Positions 52,525 through 62,765 are shown, counted from the first letter of the stretch. The stretch is 64,000 nt of DNA from Haloplanus aerogenes (GCF_003856835.1 NZ_CP034145.1:2542001-2606000), one strand, 5' to 3'. Notes: generated by a model from the sequence alone, not told the origin. A program made the numbers and translations.

Positions 52525-53619
52525 CTACTGTGGAAGCTTGACGACCATGTTCAGCGCCTGGGGTAAGAGAACGCTGAGAAAGATCTGTGACCACATCGTG
52601 AACGTAGTCGGGTACGTCTTCGTCCGCTTGACCTGTTCGAGGCTCTCCTGTGCGTTGTCGTATTTGGCGCGGTCGTCGATGTTGGTCGGGGTCGCGTCGT
52701 ACGGGTCCGCGAGTGCGTCCTTGATCTCGGCTTCGAGCGTTCGGAGCCGTGCCTCCTTTTTCGACTTCATCAGCCTGTGAATCCGGAACATCGAGTAGCC
52801 GATGGTCACCACACCTACGAACCAGATGCCGGAGAGGACGACCTGAAAGATCGGTCCGGGGGCCGGATACGGTGAGTCGACCACACTCGCCAGCAACACG
52901 GGTGCGTGTGTCTGAAGAAACCACAGCAGCAGGATCGCCGTGTAGATGTAGTACGAACGTTTGAGGAGTTCGCCGATCGGTTCGAATCCGCCGAGATTCC
53001 GAGGATCGTAGAAGAACAGCCCGAGATCGGCGTTTTTCAGCCGCCGCGGCACCAGAACGTGTACCGCGACGTAGGAAACGGCGAGTTCCGTGAGCACGGG
53101 AACGATGATGAGCGGAAACGTCACTAACTGGGCGTACAGCACGAGGCCGATACCACTAATTTCGACGAGTTCCGGAATGCCGAGGACGAGCGTGACGAAC
53201 GCGTAGTAACAGACCAGTGCCAGAGCGTACGCGCCGAGGCGCACGCGGAACGAGACGAGTCCCTCGAAATTGCGTCGGACATCCCGATCCAGACCAACGT
53301 GTTCGTCCTCGATGCCGAGACTGACGACTGCCCTGGCGTACTCGTCGTGAATGTACCGCAGTCCGACGAGACCGAGAACGGTCATCGCCGGAATCGCCAA
53401 CGCGTTCGGTGACGTGATGAACGAACTCTTCCCGGTGACGAGATAGTTGTACACGTCGAACAGTCCGTATTCGATCAAGAGGCCGACAGCGACGAACAGA
53501 TAGGATCCGTACGCGGCCGACCCGAAGAGCCACGTTGCGAGGTGGTCGAATCCAGCCAACTCTGCGATGCGTTCGATAAGGAGCGTATCGCGGTACCGTC
53601 CTCGAACAGCCTCCGACAT
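52525..53619 (-). CDS. Multi-pass membrane protein of unknown function
   Basis: A 364-residue protein with about seven hydrophobic segments (e.g. YGSYLFVAVGLLIEYGLFDV, VCYYAFVTLVLGIPELVEIS, IFQVVLSGIWFVGVVTIGYS). A charged coiled-coil-like stretch lies near the C-terminus (MKSKKEARLRTLEAEIKDAL). Start 53619 (MSEAVRGRYRDTLLIERI) is used, and the frame is open upstream. No family is recognised. Confidence 0.72.
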   Translation of the reverse strand: MSEAVRGRYRDTLLIERIAELAGFDHLATWLFGSAAYGSYLFVAVGLLIEYGLFDVYNYLVTGKSSFITSPNALAIPAMTVLGLVGLRYIHDEYARAVVSLGIEDEHVGLDRDVRRNFEGLVSFRVRLGAYALALVCYYAFVTLVLGIPELVEISGIGLVLYAQLVTFPLIIVPVLTELAVSYVAVHVLVPRRLKNADLGLFFYDPRNLGGFEPIGELLKRSYYIYTAILLLWFLQTHAPVLLASVVDSPYPAPGPIFQVVLSGIWFVGVVTIGYSMFRIHRLMKSKKEARLRTLEAEIKDALADPYDATPTNIDDRAKYDNAQESLEQVKRTKTYPTTFTMWSQIFLSVLLPQALNMVVKLPQ

Positions 53620-53735
53620 ATCTGTTCGCACGCATACAGGCCCGTCTATTGGATGTGTCGCCTCGTGGAGACGACGTCGAGTGACGGGCCGCACGCACCG
53701 CAGACGTTACACCCGTGGGACGACTGACGACAGCC

Positions 53736-54230
53736 ATGGACGACCACACCCGCGATTACACCGTCGGGCCGCCCACGTCCGGCGATCCGACCGGGTGGCA
53801 GGCCGACCGCGGCGAGTCCAACGGGTGGGAACACGGCACGCTCCGGCGGGCGGTGGTCCACGGCGTCCGCCTCTACAACGCGGGCGCATTCCACGAATCA
53901 CACGACTGCTTCGAGGACGAGTGGTACAACTACGGGAGCGGGTCGACCGAGAGCGCCTTCCTCCACGGGATGGTGCAGGTCGCCGCCGGCGCGTACAAGC
54001 ACTTCGACTTCGAGAACGACGACGGCATGCGCTCGCTGTTCGAGACGGCGCTCCAGTATCTCCACGGCGTCCCCGACGACTACTACGGGGTCGACCTCGT
54101 CGACGTGCGCACGACGCTCCGCGAGTCGCTCGACGATCCGACGGCGCTGCACGGCTGGGCCATCTCGCTCGACGGCGACCGCCACGAGGCCACCGACGCC
54201 GACTTTCGCTACGCCGAGCGACTCGACTGA
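53736..54230 (+). CDS. DUF309 domain protein
   Basis: A 164-residue helical protein. The DUF309 core is [20 protein letters not shown] followed by [11 protein letters not shown] and [20 protein letters not shown]. The family is of unknown biochemical function and predicted to be a helical bundle. A small acidic reading frame follows it. Start 53736 is chosen over an ATG at 53715. Confidence 0.85.
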   Translation: MDDHTRDYTVGPPTSGDPTGWQADRGESNGWEHGTLRRAVVHGVRLYNAGAFHESHDCFEDEWYNYGSGSTESAFLHGMVQVAAGAYKHFDFENDDGMRSLFETALQYLHGVPDDYYGVDLVDVRTTLRESLDDPTALHGWAISLDGDRHEATDADFRYAERLD

Positions 54231-54285
54231 GCGGAGCGATTACCTCGGCGCAAGATACAGCATCGGGCGGCCCGACGGAGTGTGT

Positions 54286-54390
54286 ATGGACCGCCCCGAC
54301 GCCGAGACCGACGCGAACGAGGACGACGAAGAGCGGATCAACGAGCGCCTCGACCGCCTCGTGAACTTCCTCGCGACGTACCTCCCCTAG
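54286..54390 (+). CDS. Small acidic protein, unknown function
   Basis: A 34-residue frame, rich in Asp/Glu, ending RLDRLVNFLATYLP. It lies 55 bp after DUF309 on the same strand, where a haloarchaeal small protein is plausible. No homologue is recognised. It is too short for confidence from coding statistics. Confidence 0.45.
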   Translation: MDRPDAETDANEDDEERINERLDRLVNFLATYLP

Positions 54391-54473
54391 ACGCGTCGAG
54401 ACGGGGATGCAGAGCTGGGAGGGTCGTGGCGGTCGGTCCCGACAGCACGATTGTACACGCCGAGCGACGAGCG

Positions 54474-55889
54474 TTACCGTCGGCGCCGCCGCGGGTACGG
54501 AAGTCGGGTGCGCAACAGCCAGCCGAGTGCGCCGAGGACGATCAATACGACGCCCGTCGCCACGAGGGCCAGCGCACCGTCGCGCCCGCCGTCGAGCAGG
54601 AGTCGCCACGCCGGACGGGCGACGCCAGCGGCCTTCGCCGCCGTCACCAGCGCGAGTACCGGCGGGACGACGTACCGGACGACGGGATAGAGGCGGCCCA
54701 GTTCCGCACGCACGGGAGCGAGGTCGGCGGCCCAGCCGAACACGAGTGCGATGCAGATGGCCGAGAGCGGGAGGGCGTACGTTCCCACGGACTCGTCGAC
54801 GAGGTCGAGGACGGGCGTGCCGACGACGGTGAGGTCGAGGGGGCTGTAGCTCAACGCCGAGGGGACCCCGACCAGAAAGACGCCGGCCGTCAGGAGGTAC
54901 GTCGCCCGCGTCCGCCCGAGTCGCGTCGTGTTCGTCGCGGCGGCGACGCCCACCTCCAGCAGCGAGACGGACGAACTCAGCGCCGCGAAAAAGAGGAGGC
55001 CGAAGAAGGCGACGGCGACGACCCGACCGAAGCCCATCGAGGCGAAGGCCGTCGGAAGGGTAGTGAAGGCGAGTTCCGTCCCGAGCGTCGGCTGGAGGCC
55101 GAAACTGAACACGATGGGGAAGATGACGAGGCCTGCGAGGAGCGCCGCCGAGATGTCGGAGACGGTGATCACGAGCGACGAGCGGAGCAGGTCCGTCTCC
55201 TCGTCGGTGTAGCTCCCGTAGGTCAGCATGATGCCCTGCCCGACCGAGAGCGAGAAGAACACCTGTCCGAAGGCGGCGCTCCAGAGCGCGGGATCGGTGA
55301 GCACCGAGAGGTCGGGCGTGAACAGGAACTCGACCGCCCGGCCCCATCCCGAGAAGGTGACGGCGTAGCCGGCGAGCGCGACGAGGAGGACGAACACCGT
55401 CGGCATCACGATTTTCGACATCCGCTCGATGCCGCCCCGAACGCCCCTGGCGACGACGGCGCCCGTGACGACCGTCGCGACGACGAAGTAGCCGACGGGC
55501 AACCACCCTTCGGTGAAGGTGGCGAACGTCGTCCCCGACCCGCCGAGCCACGAGAGGAGGAAGCCGAACACCCAGCCCGTGAGGACGAGGTAGTAGCTCA
55601 GGATGAGCAACACGCCGCCCACGACCAGCCAGCCGAGTGCCGTGTACGCCGTGTCGACGCTCCGGAACGCGGAGACCACGTCCGAGCGGAGCGTCCGCCC
55701 CACCGCCAGTTCGAGGACGAGCATCGGGACGGCGAGACTAAAGGCCGCGAGCAGGTAGGGGACGAGATACGCGCCGCCGCCGTTCGCGCCGAGGACCGCC
55801 GAAAATCGCCAGATGTTGCCCAGTCCCACCGCGGCGCCAGTCGTCGCCAGCAGGAAGCCGAGCCGCGACGACCATCGGTCGGAAGCCAT
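54474..55889 (-). CDS. Sodium-dependent (NSS) transporter
   Basis: A 471-residue, twelve-helix sodium:neurotransmitter-type symporter. It has the signature WSSRLGFLLATTGAAVGLGN with IWRF at the Na+ and substrate site, then FSLSVGQGIMLTYGSY in helix 6. It probably imports an amino acid or a compatible solute. It has a TATA box at leaderless distance and appears monocistronic. Confidence 0.93.
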   Translation of the reverse strand: MASDRWSSRLGFLLATTGAAVGLGNIWRFSAVLGANGGGAYLVPYLLAAFSLAVPMLVLELAVGRTLRSDVVSAFRSVDTAYTALGWLVVGGVLLILSYYLVLTGWVFGFLLSWLGGSGTTFATFTEGWLPVGYFVVATVVTGAVVARGVRGGIERMSKIVMPTVFVLLVALAGYAVTFSGWGRAVEFLFTPDLSVLTDPALWSAAFGQVFFSLSVGQGIMLTYGSYTDEETDLLRSSLVITVSDISAALLAGLVIFPIVFSFGLQPTLGTELAFTTLPTAFASMGFGRVVAVAFFGLLFFAALSSSVSLLEVGVAAATNTTRLGRTRATYLLTAGVFLVGVPSALSYSPLDLTVVGTPVLDLVDESVGTYALPLSAICIALVFGWAADLAPVRAELGRLYPVVRYVVPPVLALVTAAKAAGVARPAWRLLLDGGRDGALALVATGVVLIVLGALGWLLRTRLPYPRRRRR

Positions 55890-55913
55890 GCAGGTCGTTG
55901 GACAGGTCAGCTA

Positions 55914-55920
55914 CTTATAA
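55914..55920 (-). promoter_or_regulatory. TATA box of the NSS transporter gene
   Basis: TTATAAG on the minus strand, 25-31 bp before the ATG at 55889. Confidence 0.6.
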
Positions 55921-56003
55921 CGAGGCGGCTGGGCAGACGCGGGACGCCGATTGCCTCACCCCCGACGCCCACCAGTGTCGTTCGAGTGACAGGTCACTCA
56001 CCG

Positions 56004-56234
56004 ATGCCCTCCCTCTCCGTCTCCGGCCACGTCGCGCCGACCGACGCCGACGCTATCGAGGAGTTCGACCGGGTCGACGCGCCGACACCCACTCGGTCGC
56101 TCGAAGCTCGCGCCGCGTCGGCGGTGGAGACGGGATACTGGTCCCTCCGAGCGTTCGGCCGGGAACTGCGCGCCCACCCGCGGGCGACGACCGTGTTCGG
56201 CGCGTTCGTCCTCGTCGGCGGCGGGTGGCTGTGA
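56004..56234 (+). CDS. Small protein with a C-terminal hydrophobic segment
   Basis: A 76-residue frame. It starts MPSLSVSGHVAPTDADAIEE and ends FGAFVLVGGGWL, with a possible short membrane anchor near the C-terminus. It lies upstream of another membrane protein gene with a 45-bp gap, so the two may be an operon. No family is recognised. Confidence 0.55.
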   Translation: MPSLSVSGHVAPTDADAIEEFDRVDAPTPTRSLEARAASAVETGYWSLRAFGRELRAHPRATTVFGAFVLVGGGWL

Positions 56235-56279
56235 TCGTCCACAGCCGTTTTCCGTCGCTCCCGAGTGCTACCGAACGTC

Positions 56280-56921
56280 ATGCCCTCCACGGACGGACAC
56301 CGACCGCCGGACGCAGTCGCCATCGCCAGTCGGTATCGACGCCTCGAACGACCCCTCAGCGGCGCCGTCGCCCTCCTCGTCGGCGTCGCCGCCGCCGTCG
56401 CGATGCTGTCGTTTCCCCTCCTCGCAGCACTCGGCGTCGTCGCCGTCGTCGTCCTCGTAGTTCGGGCCCCCCTGTTCACGAGTCAAGGGACCGCCCGCCT
56501 CGCTACCGAGGCGAGCCCCGAGGCGGTGCGGGCGGACTTCGCCGGTCCGACGCCGCCGTCCCTCGCGTTCCAGTGGGGCGTCGCGGACGCCGTGCGCGAG
56601 ACGGAGTCGGGGGCGACCTACGAGTTCTCCTCTCTCTTCGGCCTGCGGTCGACGACGATGGCCGTCGAGACGCACCGGGAGGCGGGCGGCGACGTACGAC
56701 TGGTCGTGACCGCGGGCGGACGACCGTGGGCGACGTACGAGGTGACGGTCACGGGTGGAGGTGAGGATACCACCGTCGGCCTGACATGGTCGTCCGACCG
56801 CCGGTTCGGCCTCAACCGGCTGCCGCAGTGGGCGATTGCGGAGCGGTATCGTGCCGATGCGCTCGGTGCGCAGGGGTACACGGTCGTCGACCGGGAGGCG
56901 ACGCTCTCGCTGTCGGGGTGA
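56280..56921 (+). CDS. Membrane protein of unknown function
   Basis: A 213-residue protein. Two hydrophobic helices are at about residues 26-60 (LSGAVALLVGVAAAVAMLSF, LLAALGVVAVVVLVVRAPLF). A soluble beta-rich part follows (TTMAVETHREAGGDVRLVVT, ILTVVDREATLSLSG-like end). I do not recognise the family. It is followed by ileS, which has its own promoter. Confidence 0.7.
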   Translation: MPSTDGHRPPDAVAIASRYRRLERPLSGAVALLVGVAAAVAMLSFPLLAALGVVAVVVLVVRAPLFTSQGTARLATEASPEAVRADFAGPTPPSLAFQWGVADAVRETESGATYEFSSLFGLRSTTMAVETHREAGGDVRLVVTAGGRPWATYEVTVTGGGEDTTVGLTWSSDRRFGLNRLPQWAIAERYRADALGAQGYTVVDREATLSLSG

Positions 56922-56950
56922 TTCCCGACCGCCTCGACGCGCGACCACCG

Positions 56951-56960
56951 TTTTGATATA
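56951..56960 (+). promoter_or_regulatory. TATA box of ileS
   Basis: TTTTGATATA, 22-31 bp before the ATG at 56982. Confidence 0.6.
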
Positions 56961-56981
56961 CGCGCGGGAATTGGGTCGGGT

Positions 56982-59900
56982 ATGGACGACGCCGACGACG
57001 TCAGCGACCAGTACGCCCCCGAGGACGTGGAGTCCTCGGTGAACGCGTACTGGGACGAACACGACGCCTACGAGGCGGCGAAGGAGGCCCACGCGGACGA
57101 CCCGCCCTTCTTCTTCGTCGACGGCCCGCCGTACACGAGCGGCCAGATGCACCTCGGCACGGCGTGGAACAAGACGCTGAAAGACGCCATCCTCCGCTAC
57201 AAGCGGATGTCGGGGTTCGACGTGACCGACCGCCCCGGCTACGACATGCACGGCCTCCCCATCGAGGTGAAAGTCGAGGAGGAACTCGGTTTCGACTCCA
57301 AGAAGGACATCGAGGAGTACGGGATGGAGGCGTTCATCGAGGAGTGCAAGTCGTTCGCCGAGGAAAATCGGGAGAAGATGGACGAGGACTTCCAATCCAT
57401 CGGCGCGTGGATGGACTGGGACGACCCCTACCGCACGGTGTCGCCGGAGTACATGGAGGCGACGTGGTGGGCGTTCCAGCAGGTCCACGAGAACGGCCTC
57501 GTCGAACGCGGCAAGCGCGCCATCAACCAGTGTCCGCGGTGTGAGACGGCCATCGCCGACAACGAGGTCGAGTACCACGAAATCGAGTCCCCCTCCATCT
57601 ACGTCAAGTTCTCCCTGCAGGACCGCGAGGGCTCGCTCGTCATCTGGACGACGACGCCGTGGACCATCCCGGCCAACGAGTTCGTCGCCGTCGACCCCGA
57701 GATGACGTATCAGGCCGTGGAAGCGACGAAGGACGGCGAGACGGAGACGCTCTACGTCGCCGAGCCCTGCGTCGAGGACGTCCTCCGCGAGGGCCGGTAC
57801 GAGGACTACGAAGTCGCCGCGGAGTTCACGGGCGAGGAACTCGTGGGCTGGCAGTACGATCACCCGCTGGCCGACGAGGTGCCGGATCACGCCACCGGCG
57901 AGGGTGTCGGGCAGGTGTACGCCGCCGACTACGTCGAAGCCGACCGCACCGGTCTCGTCCACTCCGCACCCGGCCACGGGCAGGAAGACTTCGAACGCGG
58001 GCAGGAACTCGGTCTGCCCGTCTTCTCGCCCGTCGCCGGCGACGGCACCTTCACCGACGAGGCCGGGGCGTACGCCGGGCAGTTCGTCCGCGACGCCAAC
58101 GACGACATCATCGCGGATCTGGAGGCGAACGGCCGCCTGCTGTCGTCGGGCACGCACTCTCATCGCTACGGACAGTGCTGGCGGTGCGATACGGACATCG
58201 TCTACCTCGCCACCGACCAGTGGTTCATCACCGTCACCGACGTGAAAGAAGAGCTGTTGGAAAACATCGAGGACAGCGAGTGGCACCCGCAGTGGGCACG
58301 GGACAACCGGTTCAAGAACTTCGTCGCGGACGCCCCGGACTGGAACGTCTCGCGCCAGCGCTACTGGGGGATTCCGCTGCCCGTCTGGGTGCCCGAGGAC
58401 GACCCGAACCCGAGCGCGGAGGACATCCTCGTCGTCGGCACGCGCGAGGAACTCGCGGAGCGTGCGGATGGGGAGGTCGACCCCGAGACCATCGACCTGC
58501 ATCGCCCGAGCGTCGACCCCATCACCATCACGGAGGACGGCACCACCTACGAGCGCGTGCCGGACGTGTTCGACGTGTGGATCGACTCCTCGGTGGCGAC
58601 GTGGGGTACCCTCGACTATCCGGGTGAGACGGAGGCGTTCGACGACCTCTGGCCCGCCGATCTGATCGTCGAGGCCCACGACCAGACCCGCGGCTGGTTC
58701 TGGTCGCAGTTGGGCATGGGCACCGCCGCCCTCGGCCAGATTCCGTACGAGGAGGTCGTCATGCACGGCTTCGCCAACGACAGCGAGGGCCGGAAGATGT
58801 CGAAGTCGCTCGGCAACATCGTCACGCCACAGGAGGCCATCGACCGCTTCGGGCGTGACCCCCTGCGCGCCTACCTCATGAGCCACGATCAGCACGGCGT
58901 CGACCTCTCCTTCGAGTGGGAGGGGCTGGGCGAGATGCAGTCGACGCTCAACATCTTCTGGAACGTCTTCCGATTCCCCCTGCAGTACATGGCACTCGAC
59001 GACTACGACCCCGCCGATGCCGACCTCTCCGATGGGGAACTGACCGTCGTCGACGAGTGGGTGCTCTCGCGCCTGCAGTCCGTCAAAGCTGAAGCCAGCG
59101 AGGCGTGGGACGACTACGCCGTCCACGACGCACTCAACGCCGTCCTCGAGTTCGTCACCGAGGACGTCTCCCGCTTCTACGTGAAGGCCATCCGGGAACG
59201 GATGTGGGAGGAGGCCGACTCGGCCTCGAAACGCGGCGCCTACGCCACGCTCGCGACGGTCCTCGACGAGACGATTCGCCTGCTGGCTCCCGTCACCCCC
59301 TACCTCGCGGAGGAGATGTACCAGATCCTCGACGGCGAGGCGACGACGGTCCACCAACTCGCCTATCCGACCGTCGACGACGACTGGCACGACCCCGACC
59401 TCGAAACCGACGTGGCCGTCCTCCGGGCGGTGGAGGAAGCGGCGGCGAACGCCCGCCAGCAGGGTGGTCGCAAGCTCCGCTGGCCCGTCCCGCGCGTGAT
59501 CGTCGAGACCGAAGACGCCGACGTGGCCGACGCGGTGCAGTCACTCTCCGACCTGCTGGCCGACCGGGTGAACGCCCGCGCCATCGAGGTGGTCGACGCC
59601 TTCGACGAACTGGTCGAACGCGCCGAACCCGAGATGGGCGTGATCGGTCCCGCCTTCGGCGGCGACGCACAGGAGGTCATGGCGGCGGTCGAGGGTCTGC
59701 GCCGTGAGGACCTCGAAGCCGACGACTTCGTCGTCACCGTCGACGGCGAGGACTACGAGTTGACCGACGAGATGGTGTCGTTCCGCGCCGAACCGCCAGA
59801 GAACGTCGCCAGCGCCGACTTCGACCTGACCCTCGACGGCGACCGCACGGGCGGCACCGTCTACGTCGACACGTCGCTGACCGACGACATCGAGTCGGAG

Positions 59901-60167
59901 GGCTACGCTCGCGACGTGGTCCGGCGGATTCAGGAGATGCGCAAGCGACTGGAGCTGGACGTGGACGAGCGCATCCGCACGCGGGTCGACGTGGACGACG
60001 ACCGGGTCGCCGGCTTCGTCGACGAACATCGCGACCTGATCGCCGAGGAGACGCGAACGGCCGAGTTCGCCGCCGACGCCGACGGCCTCGTCGAGGAGTG
60101 GGAGGTCGAAGGCGTCGGCGTCACCATCGGTATCGAGCGCTTGGAAGCGGAACAGCGGGCGGCCTGA
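56982..60167 (+). CDS. ileS: Isoleucyl-tRNA synthetase
   Basis: A 1061-residue class I synthetase that charges tRNA-Ile. The HIGH-equivalent is HLGT in SGQMHLGTAWNK near residue 56, and the KMSKS motif is GRKMSKSLGN near 604. The editing (CP1) domain shows WTTTPWTIPANEFVAV. CPRCE and CWRCD Cys pairs likely bind zinc. The C-terminal part has the archaeal-type anticodon-binding and tail domains. It is a monocistronic, leaderless-type gene. Confidence 0.97.
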   Translation: MDDADDVSDQYAPEDVESSVNAYWDEHDAYEAAKEAHADDPPFFFVDGPPYTSGQMHLGTAWNKTLKDAILRYKRMSGFDVTDRPGYDMHGLPIEVKVEEELGFDSKKDIEEYGMEAFIEECKSFAEENREKMDEDFQSIGAWMDWDDPYRTVSPEYMEATWWAFQQVHENGLVERGKRAINQCPRCETAIADNEVEYHEIESPSIYVKFSLQDREGSLVIWTTTPWTIPANEFVAVDPEMTYQAVEATKDGETETLYVAEPCVEDVLREGRYEDYEVAAEFTGEELVGWQYDHPLADEVPDHATGEGVGQVYAADYVEADRTGLVHSAPGHGQEDFERGQELGLPVFSPVAGDGTFTDEAGAYAGQFVRDANDDIIADLEANGRLLSSGTHSHRYGQCWRCDTDIVYLATDQWFITVTDVKEELLENIEDSEWHPQWARDNRFKNFVADAPDWNVSRQRYWGIPLPVWVPEDDPNPSAEDILVVGTREELAERADGEVDPETIDLHRPSVDPITITEDGTTYERVPDVFDVWIDSSVATWGTLDYPGETEAFDDLWPADLIVEAHDQTRGWFWSQLGMGTAALGQIPYEEVVMHGFANDSEGRKMSKSLGNIVTPQEAIDRFGRDPLRAYLMSHDQHGVDLSFEWEGLGEMQSTLNIFWNVFRFPLQYMALDDYDPADADLSDGELTVVDEWVLSRLQSVKAEASEAWDDYAVHDALNAVLEFVTEDVSRFYVKAIRERMWEEADSASKRGAYATLATVLDETIRLLAPVTPYLAEEMYQILDGEATTVHQLAYPTVDDDWHDPDLETDVAVLRAVEEAAANARQQGGRKLRWPVPRVIVETEDADVADAVQSLSDLLADRVNARAIEVVDAFDELVERAEPEMGVIGPAFGGDAQEVMAAVEGLRREDLEADDFVVTVDGEDYELTDEMVSFRAEPPENVASADFDLTLDGDRTGGTVYVDTSLTDDIESEGYARDVVRRIQEMRKRLELDVDERIRTRVDVDDDRVAGFVDEHRDLIAEETRTAEFAADADGLVEEWEVEGVGVTIGIERLEAEQRAA

Positions 60168-60275
60168 CTTCGTCGAGTCGAGGGTGATTCCGGCGGCCAC
60201 CGCTTCGGACGTGGGTGGACGGTAAACGAGGAAGCGACAGCGAAGTGGTGCAAAAATCGGGTGAAGCGGTACGGC

Positions 60276-60911
60276 TCAGCGTGCCCGGTCGGACATCCGG
60301 GACACCTGCGGGGAGCCCTCGTGTCCGAGCGCCATCAGATTGTAGACGGGCGAGCGGGTGACCCACTCACCGACTCGGTCGACGATGTCGTCGCCGAGGT
60401 CCTCTCCGCTGACCTGAATGTCGATCCGGAGATCACCGTACATGTTCGTGGGGGTTCCGTCGGCGTCTCGGGGCGCTTCCAGACCGAGGAAGACCGACGG
60501 ATCGAAGTCGACCGAAACCGTCGTCTCGAGTTCGTCGATGTCGACGCCGGCCTGTGCCGAACTCAGCGAGATTGCTCCGTTGATGCAGGCGGTCAGGGAC
60601 GCCAGGGCGACCTCGATGGCCTCCTCTCTGTCGGTCGGATCGACGAATCCGACGGCCTCCTCGACTTCTTTGTGGCCGCCGAAGTGCTGGGTGTACCCGC
60701 GAGCGACGCGGTCGAACTCTTGACCGCCGAGCATGTACGACTGCGTCTGCGAGCGGGTGTGTAGCACGCGACCCTCGTCGGTACCAACCGCGCTCAGTAC
60801 GAACTGGACGGCTTCCGGGTTCTCCTCGGCGTACGTGAGGAACTCCTCGTGGGCCGCCATATCGATGCCGTGGACTGGTCGCTTCGCTTGGGGTTGTGTG
60901 TTTGTTGACAT
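60276..60911 (-). CDS. OsmC-family protein with a single cysteine
   Basis: A 211-residue OsmC-like protein, in a fold family of thiol peroxidases. The first Cys is in LASLTACINGAI near residue 108. The partner Cys, usually in CPVSxxL, is replaced by Ser in TRSPVYNLMALG, so two-Cys resolution cannot occur. The chosen ATG at 60911 (MSTNTQPQAKR) matches the family; the frame opens earlier. Nothing suggests operon partners. Confidence 0.82.
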   Translation of the reverse strand: MSTNTQPQAKRPVHGIDMAAHEEFLTYAEENPEAVQFVLSAVGTDEGRVLHTRSQTQSYMLGGQEFDRVARGYTQHFGGHKEVEEAVGFVDPTDREEAIEVALASLTACINGAISLSSAQAGVDIDELETTVSVDFDPSVFLGLEAPRDADGTPTNMYGDLRIDIQVSGEDLGDDIVDRVGEWVTRSPVYNLMALGHEGSPQVSRMSDRAR

Positions 60912-61345
60912 TGTTCTCTCCATAGCTTCTCAAGGAATCGTCGCCCAGCCCCGCCAGCGGCTCCGAGGTGCGGTCCGCTGAGAATCGTATATATATATAT
61001 ATATATACGCGAGAAGAGTATATATACTCCTCTGACACACCTGCAGTACCCACGACACGTGCCGTCCGTGAGATTCGTTCGTATCCGGGTACTCCTCGAA
61101 CGGAAGCCGACGTGGTGCGATGAACACGGCCGCCCCTAGTCATAGGGATTCTCGGAAGTCATCATAGAGTCTCGCCGGACCGACTCGGCGAGACTCTATG
61201 GACCGTTACGATACTCCCTATCAGCACGCGAATTGTGTCGGTTGTTGAGGATGTCACCGAGGAGGATTGCTGTATTGCCGGCACTACGTCGACCGTTCGG
61301 CGGCGCACCGGTACCGACCTCCAGCAGGGCCGACAACCGCTCCGC
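60912..61345. promoter_or_regulatory. AT-tract and inverted-repeat region between OsmC and UDP-glucose dehydrogenase
   Basis: It contains (TA)10 at 60988-61007 and the palindrome GAGTATATATACTC at 61016-61029. A perfect 15-bp inverted repeat, CATAGAGTCTCGCCG / CGGCGAGACTCTATG (61163-61177 and 61186-61200), has an 8-base loop and sits inside a weaker ATAGGGA/TCCCTAT pair. No gene was recognised; the AT tract is the probable OsmC promoter area. Confidence 0.6.
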
Positions 61346-62656
61346 CTACCACGTCAGCCCTTCGTACGTGATGCCCTCCCGACGCTCGACGATCCGGCGG
61401 CCGTCGATCACGACCGAGTTCGACATCAGGTCGAACTCCCGATCCAGCTCGCCGAACTCCGGCCAGTCCGTGACGATCAGCGCGGCGTGGGCGCCCGACA
61501 GCGTCGGCGACGGCGAGGCGAGATACTCCACGTCGGGGAAGTGTTTGGCCATGTTGTCCCGCGCGGCGGGGTTGGGGTCGTAGGCGATGACGTCCGCGCC
61601 GCGTTCCTGTAGCCCTTCGATGATCGGAATGGCCCGCGAGTTGCGCACGTCGTCCGTCCCGGGTTTGAACGCGAGGCCGAGGACGGCCACCCGTTTCCCT
61701 TCTACGTCGACGTGGTCGTCCATCAGATCGAGCATGCGCTGGGGTTGGCGGTCGTTCACGTCGATGGCCGCCTGCAGGAGTTCGGGGTCGTACCCCTGCT
61801 CCCTGGCGGCGGCGACGATGGCGTTCACGTCCTTCGGGAAGCAACTGCCGCCCCAGCCGACACCGCTGCGGAGGAACTGCTCGCCGATGCGGTCGTCGAG
61901 GCCGATAGCGTCGGCCACCTCGTAGGCGTCGACGCCGTACTCCTTGCAGATGTTCCCGAGTTCGTTGATGAGGCTGACCTTCGCGGCGAGGAAGGCGTTG
62001 TTGGCGTACTTGATGATCTCGGCCTCGCGGAGGCCGGTCTCGACGACGGGCACGTCGTCGTCGTCGTCGAGGAGGGGTGCGTACACTGATTCGAGCGCCT
62101 CGCGGGCGCGATCGTCGTCGTCCGTCCCGAAGACGAGTTTGTCGGGGTCAGTGAAGTCGGACACGGCGCTGCCCTCACGCAGGAACTCGGGATTGACTGC
62201 GAGGCCGAAGTCGACGCCGATCCGGCCGCCGGATTCGAGTTCGAGCGCCGGCCCGATCACGTTCTCGGTCGTGCCGGGGACGACCGTACTCTTGACGACG
62301 ACGGTGGGGTAGCCCTCGATGTCCGCGAGGACGCCACCGAGCGCCTCGGCGCCGGCTTCGATGGTCGACGTGTCGATGCTCCCGTCGTCGTTCGAGGGGG
62401 TGGGGAGCGCGAGAAAGATCACCTCGGGACGGAAGTCGACGAGGTCCTCGTACTCGGTCGTCGCGAACAGCGATTCGCCGGCGTACCGGCCGAGCAAGTC
62501 GTCGAGGTCGGGTTCGGATATCGGCGCCGCGCCGTCGTTCAACTTCGTGACGACCGCCTCGTCGACGTCGACGTTCATCACATCGTGGCCCAGATCGGCG
62601 AAACAGGCCGCGATGGTCGTTCCCACGTAGCCGCTTCCGACGATACCGATCTTCAT
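61346..62656 (-). CDS. aglM: UDP-glucose 6-dehydrogenase
   Basis: A 436-residue UDP-sugar dehydrogenase that makes UDP-glucuronate with NAD. The N-terminal Rossmann motif is [19 protein letters not shown], and the catalytic Cys is in [12 protein letters not shown]. The C-terminus has [19 protein letters not shown]. In haloarchaea AglM supplies glucuronate for the S-layer N-glycan; the name is by homology of function. It has a divergent promoter with the GlmU-like gene. Confidence 0.93.
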   Translation of the reverse strand: MKIGIVGSGYVGTTIAACFADLGHDVMNVDVDEAVVTKLNDGAAPISEPDLDDLLGRYAGESLFATTEYEDLVDFRPEVIFLALPTPSNDDGSIDTSTIEAGAEALGGVLADIEGYPTVVVKSTVVPGTTENVIGPALELESGGRIGVDFGLAVNPEFLREGSAVSDFTDPDKLVFGTDDDDRAREALESVYAPLLDDDDDVPVVETGLREAEIIKYANNAFLAAKVSLINELGNICKEYGVDAYEVADAIGLDDRIGEQFLRSGVGWGGSCFPKDVNAIVAAAREQGYDPELLQAAIDVNDRQPQRMLDLMDDHVDVEGKRVAVLGLAFKPGTDDVRNSRAIPIIEGLQERGADVIAYDPNPAARDNMAKHFPDVEYLASPSPTLSGAHAALIVTDWPEFGELDREFDLMSNSVVIDGRRIVERREGITYEGLTW

Positions 62657-62677
62657 CGTGTACGGATGGCGAGGCCG

Positions 62678-62685
62678 GCACAAAG
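62678..62685 (-). promoter_or_regulatory. TATA-like box of aglM
   Basis: CTTTGTGC on the minus strand, 22-29 bp before the ATG at 62656. Confidence 0.35.
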
Positions 62686-62735
62686 AGGGTTCGGATGCCC
62701 ACTCGGCCGAGACGGTGGCCGAATCCCCACGAGGG

Positions 62736-62743
62736 CTTATTAG
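62736..62743 (+). promoter_or_regulatory. TATA box of the GlmU-like gene
   Basis: CTTATTAG, 23-30 bp before the ATG at 62766. Confidence 0.5.
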
Positions 62744-62765
62744 TAGTCATTCCGAATACAGGTTC

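Noticed and set aside
56268-59390. A 1040-codon open frame on the minus strand across ileS
   Set aside because: Antisense to isoleucyl-tRNA synthetase, with no recognisable domain; a GC artefact.
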